Shown here one piece after another: positions 8,203 through 17,635 of a stretch of 64,000 nucleotides of DNA. How positions within the stretch are numbered: the stretch's first letter is position 1; each line of letters begins with the position of its first letter. The stretch lies in contig JAFRTJ010000025.1 of NCBI GenBank assembly GCA_017427185.1, forward strand, positions 1 to 64,000, given 5' to 3'. A program made the position numbers and the translations under genes. The notes below the pieces were generated by a model. The model was not told the DNA's origin and ran no database searches. It saw nothing but the letters and a program-made list of their open reading frames with translations. This DNA comes from Bacteroidaceae bacterium (GTDB lineage: Bacteria; Bacteroidota; Bacteroidia; Bacteroidales; Bacteroidaceae).

Positions 8203-9888
8203 TTAGAATTTCCTTTTGGCAGGGTCGATGACAATGTCTTCACTCTTCGTGTTCCCATTCGTGAGTGTCTTCCAGACAACTATCTTTCCATCTTTGGTGA
8301 GCTCCATCTTCTGGATGTCGATGACGTCGTTGTTCTCATACTGATGGCTTATGGTTCCAAAGTTGCTTCCGCTGTCCTTGATGACGAAACGTCCCTCGCT
8401 GCCCTTCACGGCTTCAGCTACACTCTCAGCCGCACAATGAGAGAAATCATTGGCGCTTGAGTTGATGACTCCTCCGTTGCCGTCGTTGTTGATGCGGAAA
8501 ATGGTTTTCTCGTAGTTGACGCCTACTTGGTCAACCTCGATATTGTCTACTACGACATTATTCACGAAGTTGATGTTCATGCCTCTGTCACCACTCTCTC
8601 GCACATAAACAATGCCTGATCCAGGAAGACTGGTATTCTGCCAGCGCTCGCAACGTGCTCCTCGACAGAATGTGTTGCCAGAAATGTTTATGCAATTGAT
8701 GCTGGGCTTGTGTATCTCTGCATCGATGAGCCAGTTGTCGTGAGCCTTCTCGTTGAAGAACATGATGCAGCTGTGGGTGGCAGCATCGAAGATACAGTTC
8801 TCGAGATTGAAGATGATGCAAGCCTCGTCGATGATCATGTGGATGAAATTGAACTCGAACTTGCAATCGAGGAAACGTGCCATTCCTGCTCCCTTCACGA
8901 CAGCCCCCGCTCCTATCTTGCGAAGTTTGTTGGGCATTGAATCATCGATACCATTCGCCTGGATGTTGTAGTTGAGCATATTGGTGTTGAAGTGACAATC
9001 CTGGCAAATGTAGTCAGAGGTCCATGCTGTGAAAAGTCCAAAGCGACAGGCGCTGAAATAGGTACCCTTTATTTTCTCGATGTAACGTCCTTCAGCATGG
9101 ATGCCGTAAGTAAAGCCCACGAATGAGCAGTCGAAGATTGCATCGATGGAACCTGCATCAGTCTTCATGAGGATGCCACACGTCATCAGAGGGCCGCCAT
9201 TGGGTCCATCGCTCTCATGCAGGTTGCCGCTGACATAGAGTGTCTCGTCTCCTGCGACAGTAATGCCAAACATGCTGAGGCTGCCTCCTTTGGCGAAGCG
9301 GATGGCATGAATGGGTGAGCTTGTCTTGAATCCATAATGGATATTGCGCACCATATTGGCATAGACGCTCTCGCTCCAGTTGAGACCTCGAAAGAGAACA
9401 TGCCTGCCTATCAGGATGCTTTTGTTGATGGGATACACGGCATCGACGATGACGACAGCACGTGAAACGGCAGCAACCTCATTGATGATGGTCGAGTTGT
9501 CGCTGTTCGAGGGGGAGGCACCAAACCAGGAAAGTGTGACATCCTGATTGTAGAGCTGACCGCTGAAGGAACATCCAGAGAACTGAACCAAGCCATCGAG
9601 ATAAGTATTATCGAAGACGACAGATCCATTCTTGATAAGGCCGCCATTGAACTTGAGCACACATGCTGAGGGCACAACCAACTTCTGCCCTTTGAGGTCG
9701 ATCGTGCTCTGTATCTCATAGATGGTACGAGCCGACTTCATCTGCGAGCTGAGGTCACCGCTTGGGTCGAGCAACACATAGGAGAGGCTTCCGTCCAAGC
9801 CTGGACGATTCTGGGCTCCAGCATAATCCGCAACCATCAGACACGCAAAGAGCACAACAAGATAAAGTATGGTTTTCCTACACATCAT
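8203..9888 (-). CDS. Secreted right-handed beta-helix protein, function unknown
   Basis: The 561-residue protein has an N-terminal signal peptide (KTILYLVVLFACLMVADYAG then AQ). The body is rich in Asn, Gly and Ser with short regularly spaced hydrophobic strands such as FNGGLIKNGSVVFDNTYLDG (about 80-100) and repeated I-x-N-x-x-F turns, typical of a parallel beta-helix like those of pectate lyases and tailspikes. No catalytic residues of a named lyase or hydrolase family were recognised. ATG codons lie at 9888 and 9885 and either may be used. A strong promoter lies 60 bases upstream and the helical repeat gene follows after 49 bp, so the two are probably one transcript. Confidence 0.72.
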   Translation of the reverse strand: MMCRKTILYLVVLFACLMVADYAGAQNRPGLDGSLSYVLLDPSGDLSSQMKSARTIYEIQSTIDLKGQKLVVPSACVLKFNGGLIKNGSVVFDNTYLDGLVQFSGCSFSGQLYNQDVTLSWFGASPSNSDNSTIINEVAAVSRAVVIVDAVYPINKSILIGRHVLFRGLNWSESVYANMVRNIHYGFKTSSPIHAIRFAKGGSLSMFGITVAGDETLYVSGNLHESDGPNGGPLMTCGILMKTDAGSIDAIFDCSFVGFTYGIHAEGRYIEKIKGTYFSACRFGLFTAWTSDYICQDCHFNTNMLNYNIQANGIDDSMPNKLRKIGAGAVVKGAGMARFLDCKFEFNFIHMIIDEACIIFNLENCIFDAATHSCIMFFNEKAHDNWLIDAEIHKPSINCINISGNTFCRGARCERWQNTSLPGSGIVYVRESGDRGMNINFVNNVVVDNIEVDQVGVNYEKTIFRINNDGNGGVINSSANDFSHCAAESVAEAVKGSEGRFVIKDSGSNFGTISHQYENNDVIDIQKMELTKDGKIVVWKTLTNGNTKSEDIVIDPAKRKF

Positions 9889-9946
9889 GGAACAAAAACT
9901 GGCCTTACCTTCCCCATGTGATTTTCATTTTAATTCTTTACGAGCA

Positions 9947-9977
9947 CAAAAATACGGATTACTTTTCTAATCTCAAA
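9947..9977 (-). promoter_or_regulatory. Promoter for the beta-helix gene
   Basis: Minus strand: TTTG at 9974-9977, 19 bases, then TATTTTTG at 9947-9954, a full consensus match giving a leader of about 50-55 nt. Confidence 0.78.
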
Positions 9978-10102
9978 ATTATTTCTAAAAAATATTTCAT
10001 CCTCGAATCCATCTCTTCATTCTAAGCCGAACCAAAGAAGGCATGAGAAAACATCTTAACATTCAAGTCTTTCTCTGCCACAAAGAAATCCTGGATGGGG
10101 AA

Positions 10103-10190
10103 CAACGTGTCGAAACGGCCAACACAACACGTTGAAACGCCTGACTCAACACGTTGATTTCCCCAAGTCAACACGTTGCGTTGAACCTCC
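10103..10190. repeat. Array of four CAACACGTTG-type dyads at exact 22-bp spacing
   Basis: The dyad CAAC-n2-GTTG begins at 10103 (variant CAACGTGTCG), 10125, 10147 and 10169, each exactly 22 bp after the last. GAAACG follows the first two copies; the rest of each 22-bp unit differs. The array lies between the divergent promoters at 9947-9977 and 10240-10270. A second array with the same core and period is at 32635-32700. The remainder of the 9889-10298 gap holds only the two promoters. Confidence 0.85.
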
Positions 10191-10239
10191 CTATACGCAC
10201 GCTAAATATAAGGTGTTGCGGCTTTTTTCGTAAATACGC

Positions 10240-10270
10240 ATTGGAATCTCGAAGAAAAACACTATCTTTG
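10240..10270 (+). promoter_or_regulatory. Promoter for the acyl-CoA ligase gene
   Basis: ATTG at 10240-10243 (one mismatch to TTTG), 19 bases, then TATCTTTG at 10263-10270. The predicted leader before the ATG at 10299 is about 22 nt. Confidence 0.7.
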
Positions 10271-10298
10271 TACCGTCAAAACAAAGAATGGACAGATT

Positions 10299-11930
10299 AT
10301 GCAACATTTCCTCTCTCGCCTGCAAGGGCAAATGGTATCAAACTGGGACCGCCCTGCTCTGTGCGACTATCAGGGCGACAGCTTCACTTTCGGCGATCTG
10401 GCCGAACACATTGCCCGTATCCACATCTTTTTCCGACAGCTTGGAATCAAGAAAGGCGACAAGATATCCATCTGCGGTAAAAACCAGGCCCGATGGGGAA
10501 TCTCCTTTTTCGCCACGATATCCTACGAGACGGTCGCTGTGCCCATTCTGGACAATTTCCACATCGACAACATCAGCAATATCGTCAACCTGTCGGAAAG
10601 TCTTATCCTGATAGCAGATCCTGAGATTTGGAACAAGCTGGAGGACATCTCCCTTCCTACTGTGAGGCTGGTTGTTTCGATGCGTGACTTCACACCCCTG
10701 AAATGCTCAGAGGAAGACAAGCGTATCTTCTCGAAGCTCGACAATCTGTTTCAAGAGACCTATCCCAACGGGTTCTGTTCTGCAGACGTGGAATACCCAA
10801 CAGACAACGATAAAGAACTCTGCATCATCAACTACACTTCAGGCTCAACAGGCAGCCCTAAGGGCGTGATGCTGCGTTATGAATGTATCTCCGCCAACAC
10901 GGAATTTGCCCAGAATCACATTCCCTCGTATGCTGGTGATCATGTGTTGAGCGTCCTCCCAATGGCCCATATGTTTGGAATGGCTTTCGAGATGGTTTAT
11001 CCGCTCTGCGGCGGAAGCACCATCCATTTCTTGGGCAAGCTTCCCTCACCTTCCCTCCTGATGAAAGCGCTGGCAGACGTTCGTCCCTACATCTTCATTG
11101 CCGTTCCGATGGTCTACGAGAAGATTTACCAGAACAAGCTGAAGCCAGTAATGCGCCGTCCATTGATGAAACTCCTGACCGCCCTGCCTAGCATTCGCCA
11201 GATAATCTTCAAGAAAATGCGGCAAGGTCTGGATGATGCCTTTGGAGGAAAAGTCCGCATCTACATCATGGGAGGAGCAGCCTTGAACCCTGAGGCAGAG
11301 GACTTCTTCCATCGCATTGGTTGGCATTTCACAGTCGGCTACGGAATGACGGAAGCCGCTCCTTTGCTATCTTACGTGAAATGGGACAAATTCGTGCTCC
11401 GCTCCTGTGGGAAGGCGATGGACTACATGGAACTGAGAATCGATTCAAGTGACCCTGAGCACGTTCCAGGTGAGATACAGGCTCGAGGCATCAATCTCTT
11501 CACAGGCTATTACAAGAACGAGGAAGCTACCCAATCGTCGTTTACTGAAGACGGATGGTTCCACACGGGCGACCTGGGAGTAATTGATCGCGAGGGTAAC
11601 GTTTTCATCCGTGGCAGGCTCAAGAGTATGCTTCTCTCATCAAATGGTCAGAACATCTATCCTGAAGAGATAGAATGTGTGCTGAACAGCATGAAATACG
11701 TGATGGAATCTCTTGTTGTCATGCGGGAAGATAAGTTGGTAGCCCTGATTGCTCTCGACGAAGAGGCAGTCGCAAAGAGTGGCTTGCCCCAAGAGGCTGT
11801 AACAAAGAAAATACGGAAAGACGTCAACCTGAAGTTGGACAAATACAGCCAGATAGCAGAGATCGAGGTAATGCGTGAACCGTTTGAGAAAACTCCCAAG
11901 ATGTCCATCAAGCGATTCCTGTACAGCTAA
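10299..11930 (+). CDS. AMP-dependent synthetase / long-chain acyl-CoA ligase
   Basis: The 543 residues carry the adenylate-forming signature YTSGSTGSPKGVM (about 179-191), the GYGMTEAAP motif (about 347), the TGDLG hinge region and a C-terminal catalytic Lys in EKTPKMSIKRFL. Together these indicate activation of a carboxylic acid with ATP and, probably, transfer to CoA. The order and spacing resemble long-chain fatty-acid ligases (FadD/FAA type), although the protein is somewhat shorter than many of them. It has no signal peptide. It is followed after 45 bp by a glycerophosphodiesterase gene, which fits phospholipid or fatty-acid turnover. Chain-length specificity cannot be read from the sequence. 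Confidence 0.88.
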   Translation: MQHFLSRLQGQMVSNWDRPALCDYQGDSFTFGDLAEHIARIHIFFRQLGIKKGDKISICGKNQARWGISFFATISYETVAVPILDNFHIDNISNIVNLSESLILIADPEIWNKLEDISLPTVRLVVSMRDFTPLKCSEEDKRIFSKLDNLFQETYPNGFCSADVEYPTDNDKELCIINYTSGSTGSPKGVMLRYECISANTEFAQNHIPSYAGDHVLSVLPMAHMFGMAFEMVYPLCGGSTIHFLGKLPSPSLLMKALADVRPYIFIAVPMVYEKIYQNKLKPVMRRPLMKLLTALPSIRQIIFKKMRQGLDDAFGGKVRIYIMGGAALNPEAEDFFHRIGWHFTVGYGMTEAAPLLSYVKWDKFVLRSCGKAMDYMELRIDSSDPEHVPGEIQARGINLFTGYYKNEEATQSSFTEDGWFHTGDLGVIDREGNVFIRGRLKSMLLSSNGQNIYPEEIECVLNSMKYVMESLVVMREDKLVALIALDEEAVAKSGLPQEAVTKKIRKDVNLKLDKYSQIAEIEVMREPFEKTPKMSIKRFLYS

Positions 11931-11975
11931 GAGTTAACATTATGAGAAATAAAAAGAATCTAATCGAAAACTGAC

Positions 11976-12878
11976 ATGAAAAAAATGCTGCTGTTGGTCG
12001 TTCTGACCATCATATCCCTGACAGTTCTCGCTGAGGACAGAGCAGAAAAACTACGTGAGAATCTCTTCCACAATCCCAAATACGTTACTGTCGTGGCACA
12101 TCGAGGCGACTGGAGAAACCATCCAGAAAACTCTCTTCCTGCCTTCCAAAGCTGTATCGAGATGGGAGTCGACATGATAGAGATTGACCTGCAACGCACC
12201 AAGGATGGGGAACTCATATTGATGCACGACCGTACCGTAGACCGCTGTACGAATGGGAAAGGCAAGATTTCAGAAATGACCTATGATGAGATACAGCGAC
12301 TTCGCCTCCGTCCCCAGCATAGTGCATCCATAACTCGCAACCATATCCCTACCCTCGAGGAAGTTCTCAATCTGTGCAAAGGAAAAATCCTTATCAACAT
12401 CGATAAAGGTTACGATTATTTCCAGCAAGTCTACGAACTGATGGAGAAGACGGGAACAACAAATCAAGTGATCATCAAGTCAGGACACTCTCTCGAAAAG
12501 ATTCGGAAAGAGAATGGAACCGTACTCAGCAAGGTGATCTACATGCCCATTGTGAACCTCAATTCGGAAGATGCTGAGGCACGTATCGACGAATTCATCA
12601 CCATTCACCCCGTAGCTGTTGAGTGCTGCATCGACAAGTACAACCAGAACGTGGAACGCTTACTTCAGAAGTTGCGCGACGCTGGCATCAAGATTTGGAT
12701 CAACAGCATTTGGGCCAGCCTATGCGATGGTCACGACGACGACCGTGCTGTAGAGCTGGGAGAACCCAACGAGAGCTGGGGATGGATACTGGACAGAGGC
12801 GCCACTCTCATCCAAAGTGATCGTCCTCGCGAACTCCTGCAATATCTGAAGAAAAACAAAAGACACAAACTGAAATAG
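11976..12878 (+). CDS. Glycerophosphodiester phosphodiesterase, exported
   Basis: The 300-residue protein begins with a signal peptide (MKKMLLLVVLTIISLTVLA). The GDPD catalytic core follows: AHRGD with the first catalytic His (about 41), ENS, a metal-binding EIDL (about 72-75) and the second His in LMHDRTVDRCT (about 86). It should hydrolyse glycerophosphodiesters to glycerol-3-phosphate and an alcohol in the periplasm. It sits 45 bp downstream of the acyl-CoA ligase and is probably cotranscribed. Individual substrate preference is not evident. Confidence 0.93.
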   Translation: MKKMLLLVVLTIISLTVLAEDRAEKLRENLFHNPKYVTVVAHRGDWRNHPENSLPAFQSCIEMGVDMIEIDLQRTKDGELILMHDRTVDRCTNGKGKISEMTYDEIQRLRLRPQHSASITRNHIPTLEEVLNLCKGKILINIDKGYDYFQQVYELMEKTGTTNQVIIKSGHSLEKIRKENGTVLSKVIYMPIVNLNSEDAEARIDEFITIHPVAVECCIDKYNQNVERLLQKLRDAGIKIWINSIWASLCDGHDDDRAVELGEPNESWGWILDRGATLIQSDRPRELLQYLKKNKRHKLK

Positions 12879-12932
12879 AGTTTTGGCACGTAATTTGTAT
12901 GAAGAAAAATTGAACTGACTATTGTATTAAAT

Positions 12933-15476
12933 ATGACAGCAAGATTTTCATCCGATATGACCTACGTGTTGAGCTTCTCACGCGAGGAAGCTCAGCGACT
13001 CCATAATGACTCAGTAACACCTGTGCATTTGATGCTTGGTATCCTGAGGCACAACTCCAATCATGCTCGAGACTTTCTAAAGAAACTTCAACCTGACCTG
13101 ACTCAACTGAAGAGCAAACTCGAGAACATTGCCCACACGCATCAGGTTCTCGTCGCTCCCACAGAGAATGAAATGAACTTCAACGACCAGGCAACCCGCA
13201 TCATGCGACTGAGTGTACTGGAAGCGCGACAGATGAAATCCGACGTGATTGACACAGAGCACATCCTGCTTGCAATCATGCGCATGAATGATAATGAGGC
13301 AAGCAACCTTCTGGAACAAATGAACATCAGCTACGAGGATGTAGCCAGAATGGCTCGTCCGCAGATTGACACAAAGGCAGGATACGGTTTCCGAGAGGAC
13401 GAGGAAGACGAAGATGATGACGACAACATGGTGTCATCGAATGCCGACAGCGAGAGCACTTCACAAACGTCCACTCAAACCCAAGCAAAGAAAAACTCAG
13501 GCAACACGCCCGTACTGGACAATTTCGGCACCGATTTGACACGTGCTGCAGCCGAAGGTCTGCTCGACCCTGTGGTAGGACGCCAGAAAGAAATTGAGCG
13601 AGTGGCTCAAATCCTGAGTCGCCGCAAGAAGAACAACCCTATCCTGATTGGACATCCAGGCGTAGGCAAGAGTGCAATCGTGGAGGGATTGGCGACCCGT
13701 ATCGTCAAGCATCAGATCAGCCGTCATCTGTGGGGAAAGAGAGTTATTGTTCTCGACATGGCAAGCGTAGTAGCTGGCACCAAGTATCGAGGTCAATTCG
13801 AAGAACGTATCCGCAGCATCATCCTGGAACTTGAGAAGAATCCTGATGTGATCATCTTTATTGACGAAATCCACACGATTGTGGGAGCCGGCAGCGCTCC
13901 AGGCAGTATGGATGCGGCAAATATGCTGAAACCAGCACTCGCACGTGGAGAAATCCAATGTATTGGCGCTACCACCATCGACGAGTATCGCAAAAGCATC
14001 GAGAAGGACGGGGCTCTGGAACGTCGCTTCCAAAAAGTTTTGGTAGACCCCACAACACCTGAGCAAACCTTGCAAATCCTGCAGAATCTCAAGGGACGAT
14101 ATGAGGAACACCATCATGTCATCTATACCCCTGAGGCATTACAGGCATGTGTGGATTTGCCCGAACGCTACATCACCGACCGCAGCTTCCCAGACAAAGC
14201 TATCGACGTAATGGACGAAGCAGGAAGCCGTATTCACATTCAGGACATTCCTGTCCCTGAAGAAATACAGGCGTTGGAACGACGTGTTGATGAATTACAA
14301 GCATTAAAGAATGATTCTGTCAAGAAGCAGAATTTCGAACTTGCAGCTGACTATCGCGACCAATTGAAGCAAGTGGAGGACTCACTCGTGAAGGCCAAAA
14401 AGGAATGGGAAGACAACCTGGGCGATGAACGTGCTACTGTGGATGAGTTTATCATTGCTGATGTGGTTAGTGCTATGACAGGAATACCTGTCCAGCGGAT
14501 GGGCAGCGAAGAGAACTCTCGACTTCGCAACCTGAAACAAGCCCTACAACAAAGTGTGATTGGACAAGACGACGCAATAAGTACACTGGTAAGAGCCATC
14601 CAGCGAGGCCGCGTGGGACTCAAAGATCCTCAGAAGCCCATCGGAGTCTTCATGTTTGTCGGTCCAACTGGTGTTGGCAAGACTTATTTGACAAAATGTC
14701 TGGCTGAAGAACTTTTTGGCAGTTCTGACAGCATCATACGCATTGACATGAGCGAGTATATGGAGAAGCATACAGTCAGCCGCATGGTGGGCGCTCCTCC
14801 AGGATACGTGGGTTACGAGGAAGGAGGTCAACTGACTGAGAAAGTTCGTCGCAAGCCTTACTCTATTGTACTCCTTGACGAGATAGAGAAAGCACATCCT
14901 GACGTTTTCAACATTCTGCTCCAAGTGATGGACGAAGGACGTCTGACAGATGGAAACGGAACGACAATCGACTTCAAGAATACCATCCTCGTGATGACAA
15001 GCAACTGCGGAACACGTCAGATCAAGGAATTCGGACACGGCATAGGCTTCGCTTCTGGTGAAGACATCTCCCAAAACAGAAAGCTCTCACACGATTTGGT
15101 CAAGAAGCAACTTCAGAAGCAATTTGCACCTGAGTTCCTCAACCGATTGGACAACATAATCTATTTTGACCAACTAAACCAGGAAGCTATTCAAAAGATT
15201 GTAGACATTGAGTTGCGTCCTCTGACACGTCGTCTAAACGATCTTGGATACTCCCTCGAAATTACTCCTGAGGCAAAGGACTTCCTGGGTCGGAAGGGTT
15301 ACGATGTCCAATTTGGCGCACGTCCTCTCCGTCGAGCCATCCAGAATTATCTCGAAGATCCTTTGTGTGAACTCATCATGGATGGCATAGAGGATAATCA
15401 TATCATCTGCGCTACTTTGGCAGAGAGTAGAGAGACGATTGAATTAAAGATTAAGGAAAAGACTCCAATAAACTGA
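12933..15476 (+). CDS. clpC: ATP-dependent Clp protease ATP-binding subunit ClpC
   Basis: This is a class I Clp/Hsp100 unfoldase that feeds proteins to ClpP and aids protein quality control. The 847 residues show an N-terminal Clp repeat domain (about 5-145), an acidic linker ([11 protein letters not shown], about 153-163), a first AAA module with Walker [10 protein letters not shown] and Walker B FIDEIH, a short middle domain with a UVR-like segment ([15 protein letters not shown]), and a second AAA module with GPTGVGKTY and [11 protein letters not shown]. The short middle domain and UVR motif favour ClpC over ClpB. Start ATG 12933. htpG follows after 30 bp, making a chaperone pair. No clear consensus promoter was found in the 54-bp gap upstream. 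Confidence 0.95.
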   Translation: MTARFSSDMTYVLSFSREEAQRLHNDSVTPVHLMLGILRHNSNHARDFLKKLQPDLTQLKSKLENIAHTHQVLVAPTENEMNFNDQATRIMRLSVLEARQMKSDVIDTEHILLAIMRMNDNEASNLLEQMNISYEDVARMARPQIDTKAGYGFREDEEDEDDDDNMVSSNADSESTSQTSTQTQAKKNSGNTPVLDNFGTDLTRAAAEGLLDPVVGRQKEIERVAQILSRRKKNNPILIGHPGVGKSAIVEGLATRIVKHQISRHLWGKRVIVLDMASVVAGTKYRGQFEERIRSIILELEKNPDVIIFIDEIHTIVGAGSAPGSMDAANMLKPALARGEIQCIGATTIDEYRKSIEKDGALERRFQKVLVDPTTPEQTLQILQNLKGRYEEHHHVIYTPEALQACVDLPERYITDRSFPDKAIDVMDEAGSRIHIQDIPVPEEIQALERRVDELQALKNDSVKKQNFELAADYRDQLKQVEDSLVKAKKEWEDNLGDERATVDEFIIADVVSAMTGIPVQRMGSEENSRLRNLKQALQQSVIGQDDAISTLVRAIQRGRVGLKDPQKPIGVFMFVGPTGVGKTYLTKCLAEELFGSSDSIIRIDMSEYMEKHTVSRMVGAPPGYVGYEEGGQLTEKVRRKPYSIVLLDEIEKAHPDVFNILLQVMDEGRLTDGNGTTIDFKNTILVMTSNCGTRQIKEFGHGIGFASGEDISQNRKLSHDLVKKQLQKQFAPEFLNRLDNIIYFDQLNQEAIQKIVDIELRPLTRRLNDLGYSLEITPEAKDFLGRKGYDVQFGARPLRRAIQNYLEDPLCELIMDGIEDNHIICATLAESRETIELKIKEKTPIN

Positions 15477-15506
15477 GAATAAGAAGATTTAAAATAAACA
15501 TATAAA

Positions 15507-17561
15507 ATGAAAACTGGAAACATTGGGGTTACCACAGAGAACATTTTCCCCGTCATAAAAAAGTTCCTGTACAGTGATCATGAAATCTTTCTACGAGAAA
15601 TCATCAGCAATGCTGTAGATGCAACCCAAAAGCTGAAGACCCTTGCTGGCAAAGGTGATTTTCAAGGTGAACTGGGTGAGCTGAAGGTGTCTGTCGCTAT
15701 TGATAAGGATGCCAAAACAATCACCGTAAGCGATCGAGGAATCGGCATGACTGCTGATGAAATAGAGAAATACATCAATCAGATAGCCTTTTCTGGCGCC
15801 AACGATTTCCTTGACAAATATAAGGACGACGCCAACGCTATCATTGGTCACTTCGGACTTGGTTTTTACAGTTCTTTCATGGTCAGCAAGCAAGTGGACA
15901 TCATCACCCGCAGCTATCAGGAAGGGGCTCAGGCCGTCAAGTGGTCCTGTGACGGAAGCCCTTCTTTCACCATTGAGGAAACTGACAAAAAAGATCGAGG
16001 TACAGATATCGTCATGCACATTGATGATGATAGTCAAGAATTCCTTGAAAAGAACAAAATTGAGGAACTCTTGCGCAAATACTGCCATTTTCTGCCTGTT
16101 CCAGTCGTTTTCGGCAAAAAGACAGAATGGAAGGACGGCAAGCAGGTTGATACCAAAGAGGATTTGGTCATCAATGATGTAGAACCTCTTTGGACGAAAA
16201 AACCTGCAGACCTAAAGGAAGAGGATTACAAAAAATTCTACCGCGAACTCTTCCCAATGTCTGACGAGCCTTTGTTCTGGATTCATCTCAACGTGGACTA
16301 TCCCTTCAATCTGACAGGTGTCCTCTACTTCCCCAAAATCAAGAACAATCTTGACCTGCAGCGCAACAAGATCCAACTCTATTGCAATCAGGTTTTTGTT
16401 ACTGATCACGTGGAAGGAATCGTACCAGAATTTCTCACCCTACTTCATGGTGTTATAGACAGTCCTGACATACCTCTCAACGTCAGCCGAAGCTATCTGC
16501 AAAGCGATGCAAATGTAAAAAAGATCAGCAGCTACATCACCAAGAAAGTTAGCGACCGATTGGCCAGCATCTTCAAGAACGACCGGCCTGATTTTGAGAA
16601 GAAATGGGATGACATTAAGATTTTCATCCATTATGGTATGCTTAGCGAAGAAGATTATTACGACAAAGCTAAGCAGTATTTCCTCTTCAAGGATACAGAG
16701 GGGAAGTATTATACACTTGAGGAGTACAACACTCTCATCAAGGACAACCAAACCAACAAGGACGATCAGCTCGTATATCTCTATGCCCAAGATACAGAGT
16801 CCCAGTACACATATATCCAAGCCGCTAAAGACAAGGGCTATAATGTGCTCCTGATGGACGGCCAACTGGATATACCTCTCGTCAGCATGTTAGAACGTAA
16901 GCTGGAGAAAACCACCTTCACACGTGTTGACGCTGATGTCATCGACCGACTTATTGAGAAGAAAGACCAGAAGCACGAAGAGCTTGAACCTGAAAGAGGT
17001 GAAAAACTCTCCAGCATCTTCAGCAGTCAAGTTCCACGTACCAACAAAATGGACTTCCACGTTGAGGTGAAAGCACTCGGAGAAGGACAACTGCCTGTTA
17101 TCATTACTCAGAGTGAATATATGCGTCGTATGAAAGAGATGGCACAACTGCAGCCTGGCATGAGTTTTTATGGCGAAATGCCTGACATGTACAATCTCAT
17201 ACTTAATTCCGATGCACCACTTATCCAAGAAGTTCTCAATGACAGCGAGAAGCAAACCGAAGAAGCTCTAAAACCTATCGAGAATGAGATAAGAGGACTT
17301 AATGCCCGCCAAGCTGTACTTCGTCAGGAACAGGACAAAAAGAAGCCTGAGGAAATCACTCAGGAAGAGAAGGACGACCTGAAAAAATGCGGAGAGGACA
17401 TAGAAGCTGAGAAAAAGAAGAAAACTGACATTCTGGCAGAGTACGCCAAAGGAAACGACAAGGTTCACCAGCTCATTGATCTTGCTCTGCTCCAGAACGG
17501 CATGCTCAAGGGGGAAGCGCTTACCAACTTTATCAAACGAAGCGTCAGCCTGATTAAGTAA
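15507..17561 (+). CDS. htpG: Molecular chaperone HtpG (Hsp90)
   Basis: The 684-residue bacterial Hsp90 acts as an ATP-driven dimeric chaperone in the cytoplasm. The GHKL ATPase domain contains EIISNAVDAT (about 30-39), DRGIGM and GHFGLGFYSSFMV. The middle domain includes the NLTGVLYFP region and LNVSRSYLQ. A Lys/Glu-rich segment near the C-terminus (about 600-650, with EEITQEEKDDLKK) is longer and more charged than in E. coli HtpG. It starts 30 bp after clpC and is followed by a strong hairpin terminator, so clpC-htpG is likely one stress operon. Confidence 0.97.
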   Translation: MKTGNIGVTTENIFPVIKKFLYSDHEIFLREIISNAVDATQKLKTLAGKGDFQGELGELKVSVAIDKDAKTITVSDRGIGMTADEIEKYINQIAFSGANDFLDKYKDDANAIIGHFGLGFYSSFMVSKQVDIITRSYQEGAQAVKWSCDGSPSFTIEETDKKDRGTDIVMHIDDDSQEFLEKNKIEELLRKYCHFLPVPVVFGKKTEWKDGKQVDTKEDLVINDVEPLWTKKPADLKEEDYKKFYRELFPMSDEPLFWIHLNVDYPFNLTGVLYFPKIKNNLDLQRNKIQLYCNQVFVTDHVEGIVPEFLTLLHGVIDSPDIPLNVSRSYLQSDANVKKISSYITKKVSDRLASIFKNDRPDFEKKWDDIKIFIHYGMLSEEDYYDKAKQYFLFKDTEGKYYTLEEYNTLIKDNQTNKDDQLVYLYAQDTESQYTYIQAAKDKGYNVLLMDGQLDIPLVSMLERKLEKTTFTRVDADVIDRLIEKKDQKHEELEPERGEKLSSIFSSQVPRTNKMDFHVEVKALGEGQLPVIITQSEYMRRMKEMAQLQPGMSFYGEMPDMYNLILNSDAPLIQEVLNDSEKQTEEALKPIENEIRGLNARQAVLRQEQDKKKPEEITQEEKDDLKKCGEDIEAEKKKKTDILAEYAKGNDKVHQLIDLALLQNGMLKGEALTNFIKRSVSLIK

Positions 17562-17575
17562 TAATGTAAAACAAC

Positions 17576-17619
17576 CGAAAAGCAGAGTGCACCCCTTCAA
17601 GACACCCTGCTTTTCGTTT
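17576..17619 (+). terminator. Intrinsic terminator after htpG
   Basis: A perfect 10-bp stem CGAAAAGCAG (17576-17585) / CTGCTTTTCG (17607-17616) is followed by TTT. It closes 20 bp before the nadE start, so nadE needs partial read-through or its own promoter, which was not recognised. Confidence 0.75.
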
Positions 17620-17635
17620 AAAAACAATAACGTAT

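Noticed and set aside
10103..10190. CRISPR array
   Set aside because: The conserved core is only about 10 bp, the linkers are about 12 bp and there are no cas genes, so it does not have CRISPR geometry.
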